This document shows, piece after piece, positions 45,108-57,800 of a stretch of 64,000 nt of DNA. Each line of letters starts with the position of its first letter. Positions within the stretch are counted from its first letter, which is position 1. The notes below the pieces were generated by a model, which saw nothing but the letters and a program-made list of their open reading frames with translations, did no database searches and was not told the DNA's origin. The translations under genes and the position numbers were made by a program. This stretch comes from Butyriboletus loyo (Eukaryota > Basidiomycota > Agaricomycetes > Boletales > Boletaceae), in the NCBI GenBank assembly GCA_038093515.1, contig JBBPSI010000003.1:1-64000 (forward strand). The letters are read 5' to 3'.

Positions 45108-48100
45108 TCATCGTGCGCCCTTCTTTTCAGCTCGCCACTCCTTGAATATACCATCCAGGCTTTTGTATATCAAATGCGACGGCAAGCATCTGATGATTTC
45201 ACCGATCCTCTCTTCTGCCTCTGCCTTGCCCTTCTCGCCACGTGCCTTTTGTGCGTACTCGATGGTCATGTAGAACATTGCGAGCACAGCGAGAGAGACG
45301 TGAGTTTGCTGTGCTCCGTGTGCTGATGATTGGGAGAACGCGGCCAGAAGAGGACCCGAGATACTTGGTGCAGATATGGCGGGTGCAGTTTGAGAAAACG
45401 GCGTTGCCCGTTCTCCGCGGACAAGCCTCAGTAATATCTCCAAGAGATTGTCAACTTCGGTCATGTGCGTCTTGAGGAATCGTTGACGCTCAGTCTGGAC
45501 TCCCACTGGCGAATTGGCCGCCCAACCCTCAAGAACGGTCCAGATTGTAGGAGCCTGTGGAAGAGTTGAAAAAACGTGAAAATCAATGGGGAACACACAA
45601 ACCGGATCAGGATCCACAACCTCAATCTTCTTCTCCCAACCGTCTGCGGCCCCACCTGCAACCCAAAACATACGACCGAACATGCTTTTCAACCATTCCT
45701 GTACATCCCCGGACTTCACCCACTTGGGTTCCGACAAAGGTCGGCCAGTGTCGAGATAAACGAAGAGGTGTACTTTGGATGGAAGCGAGACTTTTGAAAA
45801 CGAAGGTATCGTCTCGTCAGCATTGCAAGGCTCCGGGATGGTTGATAGTGGCAAGTACGATTTAGTGGCCTCTGAGAGCCCTTCGACCTGGACATTGTTG
45901 GTACCTCCACGAACCAGGTGTAAGGACCATACATACCAGCACACCTTTCATGCTCTCATCACCATCCTTGTCGAGAGACATATACACCTCAATCCGACCT
46001 TCAGCTCTATACACGCGAAGATATTCGACAACTTCGGCATCCACAACCAATCGTCTACTGCCCGCAGCATATGATATCGAGATGCGATTTGCAGAAGGAG
46101 TCTTCCCTTTTGTAGGTGACGTGGTCATTGGTTGATGCGGTGACTCGCCGTAAGTGGAGCCCGATGATGTTGATAGTAGTGTGTTTGATGTTGGGGAAGC
46201 GGGCGGCTCCGGGAGGTGTTCTTGATCATTGTCATGAGCAAGATCATGGTCAATTTTCTCGTCGGCTTGGGCATGATGCAAAGTTGACCCGTCGACATGT
46301 CCCAGTGTTTCTTCCTCCTGCGAGAATAACCCATTATCTGGGCTATCGTCTACGATGGTAGAAGCATACGAAGGGTGAGATTGCAACGGTTTTGGAGCAA
46401 TGTCGGTGTTTGCTACGTCGACCACACGCTCAGCCATGGGAGCCTGTGCATCAAGGAGCCCTGCATAGTCAGCAGACTGCTTATTCAGTTGAGGCATGTC
46501 AGATTGCGCAGCGGTGGCCGGAGGGGGTGCAGAAGCCCGACTAGACGAAACATCAAATGAAGAACTCAAAGACGAAGAAGATTGAGAAGCGAGACGAGAC
46601 GGTTCAATGAGAGATGAATGTTCGCTAAGCACTGCCTCGCTCCCATTCTCAGTGCTGAGCCCACTATGTAGAGGCTTTGTGGCCTCCGGGGCAGCGAGCT
46701 CTGAGGCCTCTTCAAGCATGGAGACAACGCCCACGTTGGGCTGTCCTTGTGATGGACCAGATGTACAATCTTTGGCAATCGTGTTGGACGGGACTGAAGC
46801 GGGGTCATTGCCTGTTGCCACGTGGTTATGGCCCCCTGCATCATGAATGGCAGCAGCGGTACAATCATCGCCAGCAGAACCAGTTCCATGTCCATCAGTA
46901 AGGGTGCCTTCAGGAGTAAGAGTTAGTCGCGTGAAGCCTCCGATGGTCAGAAGGACACCCTCCACCCAGATTCGGAAGCATCCATCATAGCGATATTGAG
47001 ATCGGTCGGAAACTCACCATTGACAATATCGCCTCCAAGCCCAGGTATAGTCGACTCACTGACTGCGACGTGGGTGTCTTCGACACGACTCACACGGAGT
47101 TGGTTGTCATCCTCGTCACCAGCGTGCTCCCCGTGGGTGTCGACCTCAACGTCAGCAGTATCTCCATCGTCCTCGGCGATAGCAGCCATGAGCCAGTCGC
47201 CTTCACTAGCGGTCTCGGCTACACTCGGTGCAGCGCTACCCCGACCCATTCCATCCAGGTCAACACTAGCGGTATCGCTCATCTGGCTTCCGCGAGGCGG
47301 GGGCGGCCGCCCTCGGCCCTCTTCTGCATCACCATCATCATCCTCAAGCTTCTTGCGCTTGCCTTTGCGCGAATCCATGGGCGAGGTCCCATAAGCGTAA
47401 GAAGAATTGTGCGGAATTGGATGCGAATCATCCGGTGAGACGGGTGTGTGGAAATAAATGCGGATGCGGGATGGTGGGGGAGAGCTGAGTGAAGATTGCT
47501 CCCCAACGGGTGGCTCCTTGACATCAGCTGCTGCTGACGCATCCGGAAAAGTATGCTCGCTCCTACGTGCGGCATCAGCCCGCTCCCCGCTGGAGAGATC
47601 ACTTGACTGTATCGATTCTTCTTTGACAATAGAAGAGTCAATGAAAGAAGTAGCCCCCTCTTTTCCCTCTAGCTTGACCGTAGAGGGAAGTATGCCCCAC
47701 GTCCATCCGAGTTCGGGCATCTGGAGCCCCACAATCTTAAAATCTGTGAGAGTGCGGCGATTCTCGTCCTTCTTACCACTACTCGCAAAACTTCCAGACA
47801 ATGTATCGCGATTGCCTGATTGAGTACTTGATCCATCTTGTCGCCCAGCACGACCCGCAGAATGGCCCTGTCCCCTCCCACGGAAACCAGTATTGCCCAT
47901 ATTTCCCTGATGGTGCTGTTGATGTCCCGCATTAAACGACCCACCTCTGCGGTTATGGAAATCCTGTTTGTTGCCAAAACCACCTCGTGAGCCATGACCT
48001 CGCAAAGAACCTTGCTGGCCGCCACGGCCACCACCACCATTCATGAACGTGCCGCCTCGGCCGCCACGCTGACCACTCAGACCACCCCGATTACTACTCA

Positions 48101-48905
48101 TGGATCCTCCTCTTCCCCGGCCTGCGCTCATAGAGCCACCACGACCGCCCATACTTCCGCGGTTGTTTGCGCCAAGAGGTACTTGATTAGCACCTTGTTG
48201 ACTCTGGTTCTGGCCATACATGGGGTTTTGGGGAGTAGGTGGAGGCTGAAACTGTGGCTGATGAGGTAGACCCTGCTGACGTTGCTGTCCATGGTGATGC
48301 TGTGCACTGGGACCATCGAACCTTTGTCGTTTCGCGGGGGGAAGATGCTGAGGGGGAGTGTGATGTATTCCATGATTATGTCGGGGTTGTTGTGGTTGTT
48401 GCGGTTGTTGTTGAGGGAAATATGGTTGAGCAATCGTTTGAGGTGCTTGTGGATACGTCGGCTGCGATATGATAGGTTGGGGGGGTTGCGGTACATATGC
48501 CTGAAAGCCAACGGAGGCTTGGTACGGATTATACTGGGGCTGGGGCTGGGGCTGAGGTGGGGGTGGAGGTGGAGCCATCGGTTGTACCGGCTGATAGTGC
48601 TGCGGCTGTTGTTGCGGCTGTTGTTGCTGCCTTTGTTGCCAATGCATGTTCTGACCGCCATAACCGTAGTTCGCGTACAATGCACTTTGTTCTGGAGGAG
48701 GTCTCTGGGGTTGCGGGGTGCTCCATTGGGGATTGTAAGCGACGGCCGCGGCTGCTGCTGAGGGCTGCTGAGCTTGGTGCTGGGCAGCAGCTGCGGTCCA
48801 ATACGCAGAGTAGTCGGGAGGTGGTCCTGCTGGAGGAGGGCCAGGAGGAAGAGGTGGTTGGGGCGGATTAAAAGTCGGTTGGGGGACAAACGGGTTTTTG
48901 TTCAT
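45108..48905 (-). CDS. Pro/Gln-rich RGG-box protein with a conserved C-terminal region, function unknown
   Basis: ATG at 48905 (MNKNPFVPQPTFNPPQPPLP). About 240 residues of Pro/Gln/Tyr-rich low complexity are followed by an RGG/GRG box (e.g. GGRGGSMSAGRGRGGSMSSN; FRGRGQGHSAGRAGRQ), then acidic/disordered sequence. Intron 46938-47015 (GTGAGT...GGAG) bridges SDIVNG-type and FTRLTLTPEGTLTDG frames. After more disordered sequence comes an ordered part: RISISYAAGSRRLVVDAEVV EYLRVYRAEGRIEVYM, VHLFVYLDTGRPLSEPKWVK SGDVQEWLKSMFGRMFWVAG, GWEKKIEVVDPD, IWTVLEGWAANSPVGVQTER QRFLKTH, ending FKEWRAEKKGAR at 45108. RGG boxes bind RNA and drive condensates in general; here RNA binding is inferred. I recognise no named family for the C-terminal region. 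Confidence 0.75.
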
Positions 48906-49183
48906 GACAGCGACGGAAAACGATCTTGCGATCGTGTGTGTTGTCAACGTCACCGTCGACGTTCAGCGATGGTTTGTCGTCGTTTGAAGCAACGAGCTCG
49001 AGAGCTCCATGCTCAATCTGGACCATTGGAAAACATGTCCGACGCTTAGTCATCAACACACGTGGAGAATGAGGTACGCAGAGCATTGTCATCAATTAAT
49101 AATAAGAATAATAAGACGATTATAAACACAACAGGACACCCCGCAAAACATTCCTGGCCAAGGAACATCACTTTTTCACCCAG

Positions 49184-49795
49184 TCACCCAGTAGTAGCAG
49201 AGGTAGGACTGGGATCGGGTGGAGAATGGAGATTTGCTAGCTTGCGGCTGCGCTCTTCCTAGATAGCCGGTTGGTCGACGGATAAAACGGACAGGAAAAA
49301 GTCATGCATACCTCACGGACCTGTTTAGCCTTGAAGAGCTCGTCTACACGAACTTTCAGAGTACTAGCGTTGTTCCTTAACCTCTGAGCGTCTTGTTTTT
49401 GAATCTAAAAAAGAACGTCGCAGTTCATTCACGGGGAAAAACCAAATGCTCCGAAGCTCACCTGAACATCAGCCTGTGCAGAGTGTAAATTCGTCACAGC
49501 CAGGTCATGCTTCTGAGTAGCTTTTTGGAGCGATCTAATCGTATTGTGTTCCCCGTCCTCCATCTTTTTGAGACGTCTCTCTGCTTTACTAGCGGCCTTG
49601 GCGAAGTCAACAATGGATCCAGCCTTGGTGCGATCCAAATCGGCTCACCTTTGAAGCCTTCGCGTCCGACTTTTCGGTGCGCCTGAGCTCCTTCAAAGCA
49701 TGTTTATAGTCCTTCTCGTCAGCTCCGGCCTCCTTTGCTATGACCTTTTCAATCTTTTTGACGGCCTTGGGATCGGTAGGGAGTTCAGCACTCAT
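49184..49795 (-). CDS. Lys/Ala-rich coiled-coil protein, function unknown
   Basis: ATG at 49795 (MSAELPTDPKAVKKIEKVIA); an in-frame upstream stretch may be a 5' leader. Spliced product of about 145 residues: KEAGADEKDYKHALKELRRT EKSDAKASK | AASKAERRLKKMEDGEHNTI RSLQKATQKHDLAVTNLHSA QADVQ | IQKQDAQRLRNNASTLKVRV DELFKAKQVRE | EERSRKLANLHSPPDPSPTS ATTG. Donors GTGAGC and GTATGC and matching phases support the joins. Nearly the whole protein is predicted helix with heptads. Similar short basic coiled-coil proteins occur in other basidiomycetes, but I cannot assign a function. It is divergent from the MscS gene with 276 bp between. Confidence 0.7.
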
Positions 49796-50071
49796 CGTAG
49801 AAGAGGGTGGTTCTGTAAGATCAAGTTCAACAGCACCCACTGCGTTAAAAGGGGTTTGTGGAGCGAACCATGTTACAGACTGCATTTGTCATTGCTGTCG
49901 TATTGATTCTGAGACATACCCAATTGGACTCGATTGCGACCGTTCGCAGTCCAGCCTGAGCGTAGGCGTAGGAAGTCGAGTCGCAGGATCATCTAACAGG
50001 TCCGCTCCACGCTCCCGCGACCACCTGACAACGAGCAGGACAGCACCGTCGAGCCAACTCCACAAGTCCCA

Positions 50072-53000
50072 ATGCTTCGTGCGAAGGACTACATCAGGCA
50101 GGACAACCAGAGCTCAGACATTTCTCAAGAGCGGTCTGCGAGGTCGACCGCCGTTCACTACCCTGAGGAGCTTGAGCATGCACACTCAGCACAATATTTC
50201 AACACTCCTCCGAACGCTCCTTCGTTCGCAGGCACGGACGAAGACGACAACGAAGATGATGAATTTGACTGGAGCGGCGACGAGGATCTGGCCGACGAAG
50301 AAGCCAAGTTCGGGAAACAGATGGGGGTAAATCTCAGAGCGAGACGCTGGACGATTTGGCGGTTCGTGCGTTTCTCGTATGCGGATAAGCGTGCACTGAG
50401 GCCATCACACTTCCAGCCTGTTCGCCGTCTTGTCCACCTCCTTGATCGGCTCGACCTTCCTCGCCTGCATCCTGGCGACTCCTGCCCTGCTCGTCCATTT
50501 CCTCTGGTACAAACCACACCCTACCAGTTACCGACACTATGTGGACCAAAACATCGAAGCATGGCTTTTTTGGGCGGCAGCCAATGTCATCATATCCTGG
50601 GGCCTTGCAATGATCGTAGACATCGTACCCTCAATAACACGCATTTTGATATCCATTGCATGGGGTCATGTTTCCGAGGAAGTCAAGTCACACATCGAAT
50701 TGTATGACTCTGTCAAACATACCTTCAAGCCTGTGTTGTACGCCACTAGCGCCTGGCTTAGTTGGATCATTTTATTCCAAAATATATTCAAGCTGTATAA
50801 CAGCGATACTAGTACAACCAGTTCTGCTCCATACACTGATTGTGTGAGTGTTCTGGCAGGCTTTCCTGAGCACGAGGTGCTAAATGACATCCGCAGGTTG
50901 CCAAAACCATTGAATTTCTGTTCTTTTTCACGCTTGTGATATGCTTGCAAAAGATGTTGTCTCATGCTATCGGTACGGAAGTGTCGGATAACTCTTCCGA
51001 GTTAAACTCATCTCACTCGGCAGCTTTCGCATTCCATCGCACTGCTTATAAGGAGCGCCTTGCCGAAGTTAAGTGCGGTCTGCGCGTCATCGAAAAGCTC
51101 CGGGAGTATAAACCTCGGACTCGGCACCACCATAACCGGTTTAGCAGTGGACATGGCGTGTTCAACCTTGGCTCCATCTACCCCTTCAGCGAAAAAGGCT
51201 CCAGCTACCGTCAATGCGGTGACAATATTTCTCAAGGTTACGATGGCGGCAATGAAGCAGAGGCCGAGGACAACAAAGGCAAAGGGAAGCAGAGACCAAC
51301 GGACTCGAGGGCATCTATGCTTCATGGCATCGTTCCAGACTCGCCCAAATCGGATCCATCTCATGAAAAACAGAATACATTTCACGAATACCCACCCTTA
51401 CGCAAACGTGCTGTTGATCAACACATGCACCATCAGGAAGACTACAATCCAGCCATTCAAGCTGCGCGAGTGATCAAGTCGGCGGTATTGCATGATGCTC
51501 GTAATATCACGAGCCATGACGACGGATTGGGGTTCAGTGCCAACTCGGCCCATGAAGCGAAGGTATAGCGGGATTTCATCCACGTGAAAGTATGTCGACT
51601 AATCTTCCCTGTTATAGCGTCTAGCCCGGGCTATTTACAAGACGTTCCATGACCGCCGCAGGACCTATCTGATATCAGCAGACTTCCAGCCCGCATTCGC
51701 TACCCCAGAAGAAGCTCAGGAAGCTTTCCGGGTTTTTGATAAAGACAACAACGGTGATATTTCACGATCTGAGCTCAAGGCTACGATCCTACGCATTTAC
51801 AAGGAACGGCGATTCTTGTCGCGGAGTATGCGTGATGTTGGAGCAGCTCTCAGAACACTCGATCAAATATTGCTGTTGTTCGCCTTTGTCATGTTGTTTT
51901 TCATCTCGCTGAGCGTGTTTGGCGTCAACGTCGATCAATCACTGAGTAGCATGTATTCGTTGGGAATTGCAGCGAGTTTTGTCTTCAAAAGCGCCGCTAG
52001 CAACATGTTCGATGCCATAGTATTCCTGTTTGTGACACAGTAGGTTCATTCATCTGACTGGATCCTGCCCTTGCTGACATTGTTCCAGCCCATTTGATAC
52101 GGGTGATCGGTGTTTCATTGACAGTAAGATGTTGCCAAAAACAGCTAACGCTGTCGGGCTGACGTCTCTGTAGCCGATAACTTGATCGTGAAGAAGATGG
52201 GATTGTTTGCAGTATGCTGCTAGACTGTCGTAGTTCTTCCTTCGTGTACTCATCTCACCATTCAGACGGTGTTTGTTGGATCAGATGGCGCCGAGATATA
52301 CTATTCCAACAGCCAGCTCTTGACGAAATTTATGTGAGTCTCTGCCCATAGATCCAGTGTATCATTGATAGAAGAGTCTTTAGAACGAACGTTCACCGGA
52401 GTGATGCATGTCTCTGTTTTGTTCACCATGAGACCCGACTTACTATTACTTCAGAAAATGGTCGAGTCGCTCACGGTGCAAGTCGCTTGGCGTACTCCCT
52501 TGGAGAAGCTGGATGCGCTCGAGGCCCGCTTGAACGAATGGCTTGCAACGGAGGAGAATCGGTGGTTTCAGCCAACAACATCGATCAGTCTGCAAAGCAT
52601 TTCGTTTCAGCGTCATCTAGAGATCAGCATTTGTATCCCTCACAACTCGTATGTATGCTGAATAAGGAGTGTCGATTCTATCTAAAAATGGTTCTCTTTC
52701 AGAACGTGGCAGTAAGTATTAGGGTCTGGTCCCGTCTCTGACGCTGATCTACTTGTATCTCATACGCATCGTAACGCAGAGACTGGGGGCTGATGAATGC
52801 GCAAAGAACTGCATTCCATGCAGCTGTTCAGTATTACTGCCGACAGCTCGGTATCACTGCATACGAATCCCCCATACCGCTTGTCTACCTCGATTCGAAT
52901 ACTCAGCTGGATGCACCCGCCATATCTGAAACAGAGCGCCGCTCCCAAGAGCACTTGCGCGGAGGAGAAGGATGCGCAAAGAGTTTCCTGGGCTTTACAC

Positions 53001-53098
53001 CACCAGATCAACGAGGTCTACCGTTGCTGCGGGCAAGAAAAAGCAAGAGCCGGAAGGCAGTTTTGCGGGGAATGAACGGCGGTGGCCCCGTGCAGTAG
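50072..53098 (+). CDS. EF-hand mechanosensitive ion channel, MscS family (Msy1/Msy2 type)
   Basis: ATG at 50072 (MLRAKDYIRQDNQSSDISQE). An acidic cytosolic N-terminus (DEDDNEDDEFDWSGDEDLAD) leads to a first TM group (LSTSLIGSTFLACILATPAL LVHFLWY; EAWLFWAAANVIISWGLAMI; TFKPVLYATSAWLSWIILFQ). A linker rich in His/Lys/Arg follows, then an EF-hand with canonical loop DKDNNGDISRSE, LRTLDQILLLFAFVMLFFIS, and the MscS pore-side helix (SLGIAASFVFKSAASNMFDA). Then the beta-domain motif THPFDTGDRCFIDDN, MGLFATVFVGSDGAEIYYSN, VAWRTPLEKLDALEARLNEW, HLEISICIPHN | TWQDWGLMNAQRTAFHAAVQ. In S. pombe such channels sit in the ER and shape Ca2+ responses to hypo-osmotic shock. Many introns (ten or so); TAG ends at 53098. 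Confidence 0.88.
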
Positions 53099-53315
53099 GC
53101 AAGTTTCTTGGAGTACGATAAGGAGATAGCAAGGATGAACACGTTGTACGCGTGAGGTTGTTGCCAGGTTTGCCGCAGAATGGAACAGAGAAATGATAAA
53201 GGATGTTACACATGTTGTGATTACGGAATGGAACATTCGGGTACGTATAAATTCCGGCTGGCTGAGTCCTGCTCTGGTCGGTTCAGTTTTGCCAGTTGCA
53301 GCGACGTCCAAGGCG

Positions 53316-54558
53316 ATGGATGTTGCAGATCTTCATGACCTCGAATTCAGCTGGTGAGGTCCAAGTTGACACCGTATACCTACCCACCTCATTGCTTCCC
53401 CTCAGGCCGTCCGCGCACCCAACAGACGTGATTGTGACCGGTACATTCGACCAGGTCCGCATTCCGTCCCTCTTGCTTTTTTTTTGGGTTCCGCTCACTT
53501 CCTAGCTCTACAGTGGACGTCTTCCATTCATTTGGTTAAAGGCGACACTGGGTTTTACAGTACTGTGAAGGTTCCGTGGGGCCAAAAGGTCGCGTACAAG
53601 TTCATCGTCGATGGCCGCTGGCAATGTCGCGACGATCGGCCTCAGGAGGACGACGGGTACGGAAATATTAACAATGTCCTTCAGATACCCGAAAAGCCTC
53701 AGGTTGTGTTCCCTGCCGTATACGAACCACCCGTGCGTTTGTCCATCCCTCTTGAGGGCGCGCAGAGTTCCGACCTCGAGACTATGGTGACGGCCGTCGA
53801 ATTTCTTCCTCCGACTGAACCCGCCGTTGTTAGGGGGTCGCTTCCACTTCCAATTCCGCAGATCTCCGTGGACGGTCTTGGTCTGGTACCTTTCGCTAAC
53901 ACGCCTGTGAGCATGTCCAAATTGGTACGTCCATCCGTCCTACTGTCATGGTTGAATATTAACTTGTTTCCCTCCGTAGGACACGGCAGGAGCCACAGAG
54001 GGAACTGTTTCACCTGCTTCGGGGATACCTGCAGAACTTGGCCCCCTTAAGCAGGCATCTACACCTGATATCCCCGTACTCTCTATCAATGATAACGGTT
54101 CTGCTTCGCTCCCACCAGTCAATGGAGACGGAGAGGCGTATGACTCGTACAGCTTTACGACTCATGCGCCGATTCAATTCACAACAGGAGGGCCCCCCAC
54201 CTCCCCTTCGGTGCCTGAGGCTGTCCTTGCACCAGAGTCCACGGTACCTCAATCCAATCGTTCCCCGCAGGTTGCGCAACACGCTCCCGCATTCACTGAT
54301 CGCGTTGACGATCCTCCCACTCCGACACCTGCGGTTTTAGAACCCATCGCCAAACAGCCCGAGGTGGACCTCGAAACCGCAGCACAGGGTCACCGCCAGC
54401 AGGCTACAGCGCCTGCTTCTATCGACCAGGCCTCTTCATCCACTCCCGCCTCGAGCACTTTGCCTCACAAGAAGCGGCGGTCCTTGTTCGCGAGAATCAA
54501 ACATATGTTTGACAAGAGCAATGACAAACGTGAGAGAAAAGAGAAGAACAAGCACTAA
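53316..54558 (+). CDS. AMPK-type glycogen-binding (CBM48) domain protein, Crp1/Mdg1-like
   Basis: ATG at 53316: MDVADLHDLEFSW | PSAHPTDVIVTGTFDQ | WTSSIHLVKGDTGFYSTVKV PWGQKVAYKFIVDGRWQCRD, DRPQEDDGYGNINNVLQIP. This is the early-set CBM48 fold (FxWP...VxVTGTFDxW...L, YKFIVDGxW, D...G..NNVL) as in AMPK beta and yeast Crp1/Mdg1. The rest is Pro/Ser/Thr-rich and disordered, ending in a basic tail (KKRRSLFARIKHMFDKSNDK RERKEKNKH) that may bind membrane or nucleic acid. There is no AMPK beta C-terminal (ASC) domain, so it is not an SNF1 subunit. Yeast relatives act in pheromone/high-temperature signalling or bind cruciform DNA; the role here is unknown. Three introns. Confidence 0.82.
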
Positions 54559-54815
54559 GCCAATTTCTTGTGTTTCCTCTAAACACTGGTGGCAATTTTA
54601 TTTCATCGATCGTCAGCTATTGGATACCTTCATGCCCTGTTAACGACCCATCATGCCCCCCCCTTACGTCGGGTAACCCATACCATCACATCGCTATCCT
54701 CTTTGATTTAACTTATCGTACCTGCAAGTTAATCATGATTTGGGCGCTTCTGGCGCAAACACGTAGACCGTGTACATATCATGTCTCTTAGAATCTATTT
54801 TCTCGATTGCGAATT

Positions 54816-57800
54816 TCACTGATAAATTTCCAAAGTGATCCCTGTCGTATGTGAGCGTGTCCGTTGAGCAGAGATTTACAGAAGAACCTACCAGCAGCAA
54901 TTGTCTCGCCACCCCGTCTCAGCAGAATGCGCCCCATGTCCTTATTCACAGCAAACGACTCAATCGGAATGGGTCTTGGGACGGCGCCAGTGCCGGAGAT
55001 ACTATCGCCTCGTAAAGTGATCTCGATTTCGGCAGATGTGCCCTTGGTCAAGACGCTATGGTCATACTCAGCCAGGACACAGACATATCCAGAGAGGTTA
55101 TGCATACCGCGGGTTCTTTCTGGTCACAGAACCGGTGGCTCGATCAATATTTGCAATCAGCTTCGAGATCGTTGCAGGGACGTCCTGGGAGTGGTGAAAC
55201 AGTTCAACCTAGTAAATCGTTTCCTTGTGAACGCCTTGCTTGGTGGCACGGTGGGGGTGCACATACCGAAGCACCACTGGTGATTGGAAGTTGAATATCA
55301 AAAACGATTATCCGTGCGCTGAAACAAGTCGTAAGGGGAGCGAGGTCGTTCGGTGGACAGAGGACACTGCCGATGTTGAGATGAATAGGATCGATGGCAG
55401 TCAGGTAAAGAGTTGCGTTGGATCCCGCAGCGGCCCAGGACACACGTTTTTCGTCAAGATCGATTGCTAGTACAGTATGAGAAAACGTCGTGATCTCCAG
55501 AGATTCGAGTATCATCCTTACATTTGACGACGATGGTCTCGTCTCCGGGCAGAACTCGCAATCGTTCCCCAACCTGAACAATACCACGACATATTCTGCC
55601 AGTCACTCCTGTGCCGGAGCTTTGTCCTTTGAAGACGTTCGAGATTGGCAGTCGCAGAGGTGATTCGATATCTCGTACCGGGGGTTCCAATTTATCTAGG
55701 AAATATTTGGTAAACAAATGCAACAACGGAGTTGGTCCAAGGATACCTAGAAGATCCACTAGTGTAGGTCCCCGATACCATTGGGAAAGTACAGACGCTT
55801 CAGGAGCTTTCCGCTCCACAAGGTTCACGCCAAGCATTGCGCCAACCGGTACGAAATTTGTTTTTGAAGACTGAAACCCCGATTGACCAAAGAATGTCTT
55901 CAATTGTTCGCACACTTCATCATATCTAGCCCGTTCCCAATTGACCTAGAGCCGCGTTTATCAGTGCTCTCCGCTATTCACATTTTAGTTTCGCGAAAAC
56001 TAACTTGATCCAGCTTGTTCACTGCAACAACCACTTGTGACACGCCGAGACTTCGCACGAGGACCAGATGCTCGCGAGTCTGTCCGCCGCGCTCGAAACC
56101 TGCCTCAAACTCCCCCGTCGCAGCATCGACCACAAGGAGCGCGCAGTCAGCTTGAGATGCCCCTGATATCATGTTCGGAACGAAATCTTTGTGCCCGGGG
56201 GCATCTAGGATCGTTATCTGTCGGTGTTCCGTCGAAAGGGACTGCATCGCGATGTCCATGGTAATTCCCCTATAGCAAACGTTCAATTAACGAGTACGGA
56301 GGATCAATGATAACAGACCGCTCTCTCTCTTCTATTGTCCCATCAAGTTCCCAAGCCCAGCTGAAGCTACCTTTCCCAGCTCTGTTGCTCTCTCTCTCAT
56401 TTGCATGGCGTGACTTTTCATTGACACGCCCAAGTTCATACAACAGTCGGCCCATCAGTGTTGACTTGCCAGCATCAACGTGCCCTTGAAGAGTAATAAG
56501 ACGCACAAGCGTCAGACCACGTCCCTCCACTTACCAATGACTACCAAGCTAACTCCCTTCTTTGCACCTTGACCAGGTGCCTGAAACTCTCTCCTTACTT
56601 CTTCTAACAACTTCTCCCTCTCCATTGCTATCATGGGGACAGGCTCATCCACTCTAGGAAAATCGTCTTCTCGAGGCTGTAAATTCGCCGCAGAAAGATC
56701 AAGTAACATCTGATCTAATCCCCCACTGTTTGTCCTCGCAGGGGTGGTCGCTCCCGACTTCCTCGATGGCTGCGAACTGGCGCCTGCCTTCTTCGACGAT
56801 TTTGTGGGCGCTCCAATAGGTGACAAGGCCCGGGAAATCGGGGTGTTATAACCCGATGAAGATGGTGTTTGCGACAACTTTTTTTGAGCAGCAGTTTTCT
56901 GCGCCTTGTCGCGCTCCCTTGCGGCTGGAGTGAGGAACATGAGAATTAAAATCAGTATAAAACATTCCATTGAAAAACAACAACAGCAATTTAAGTGTAC
57001 ATCTACCAATATCAGCCGATAAAACCAGAATGAAATACAAAATGATAACTTTCAAAAGGGCAGCAATTCAAGACCGCTGTGAGCCTCGCTGCCGTTGTGC
57101 CAAGGCGGTTCCACGACGGGCGTTGAAGACGATGTCGTCAGGACTCGGAACGTCAAATGCGAAGGAAGTAGACCGCACGCTCAGGTTTGGGGAAGTAGGA
57201 GGGTTTACCCGGCTCCGTTTGTATTGCTCTAGTTCGTGACCAAGTGTCGATTTGCTTCGAGAGAGTGACGCCTGGTACATATCGACAAGGTGAAGCTCTT
57301 CTCTCCCGTACTTGTGTAATGTGCTGTCCTTGTCCTTGTCTTCGGAGGACGTTAGAGGATCATTGAGAAGCAAAGAAGCGAAGGCCGAGGGTAACGCACG
57401 GGAACGAGTAGGACTTGGCAGGAAGAGTGGGGGTGGAGACGGGAGTGGTCCTTCGTCATCAGTGGCACTTGAATGGGATGGTGATTTAGCTTGCGCTTTC
57501 TTCACCTTTAATGCCAACTTCGATGACCGGGTTTCGGAGCCAGGCATCTGAACTAATGAGAGAGGTTCCAGCGCCTGTGTGGTCGATAGGCTCTGGAGAG
57601 ACTGGTATGAGGTCGTTATGGCAGTCGTTGCTGTCGCGCCATTCGCTATAGGAGTAAAATACTCTGTGTGAGGTTTGGGAAGTTCCTTGGGAGGGGACAC
57701 GGGAGCACGTGGAACAAGAGCGTGAGAATTAGCCTTGGCCTGGGCGAGTTTTGCCAGTTTGGATTGAGGACGTGCTTTCGCATCTGGTTCATGCAGTTCA

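Noticed and set aside
48239..48871. Long plus-strand frames opposite the PQ-rich region
   Set aside because: Leu/Arg/Trp-rich or Val/Ala/Glu-rich translations are the complement of CAG/CCG-type repeats, with no independent support.
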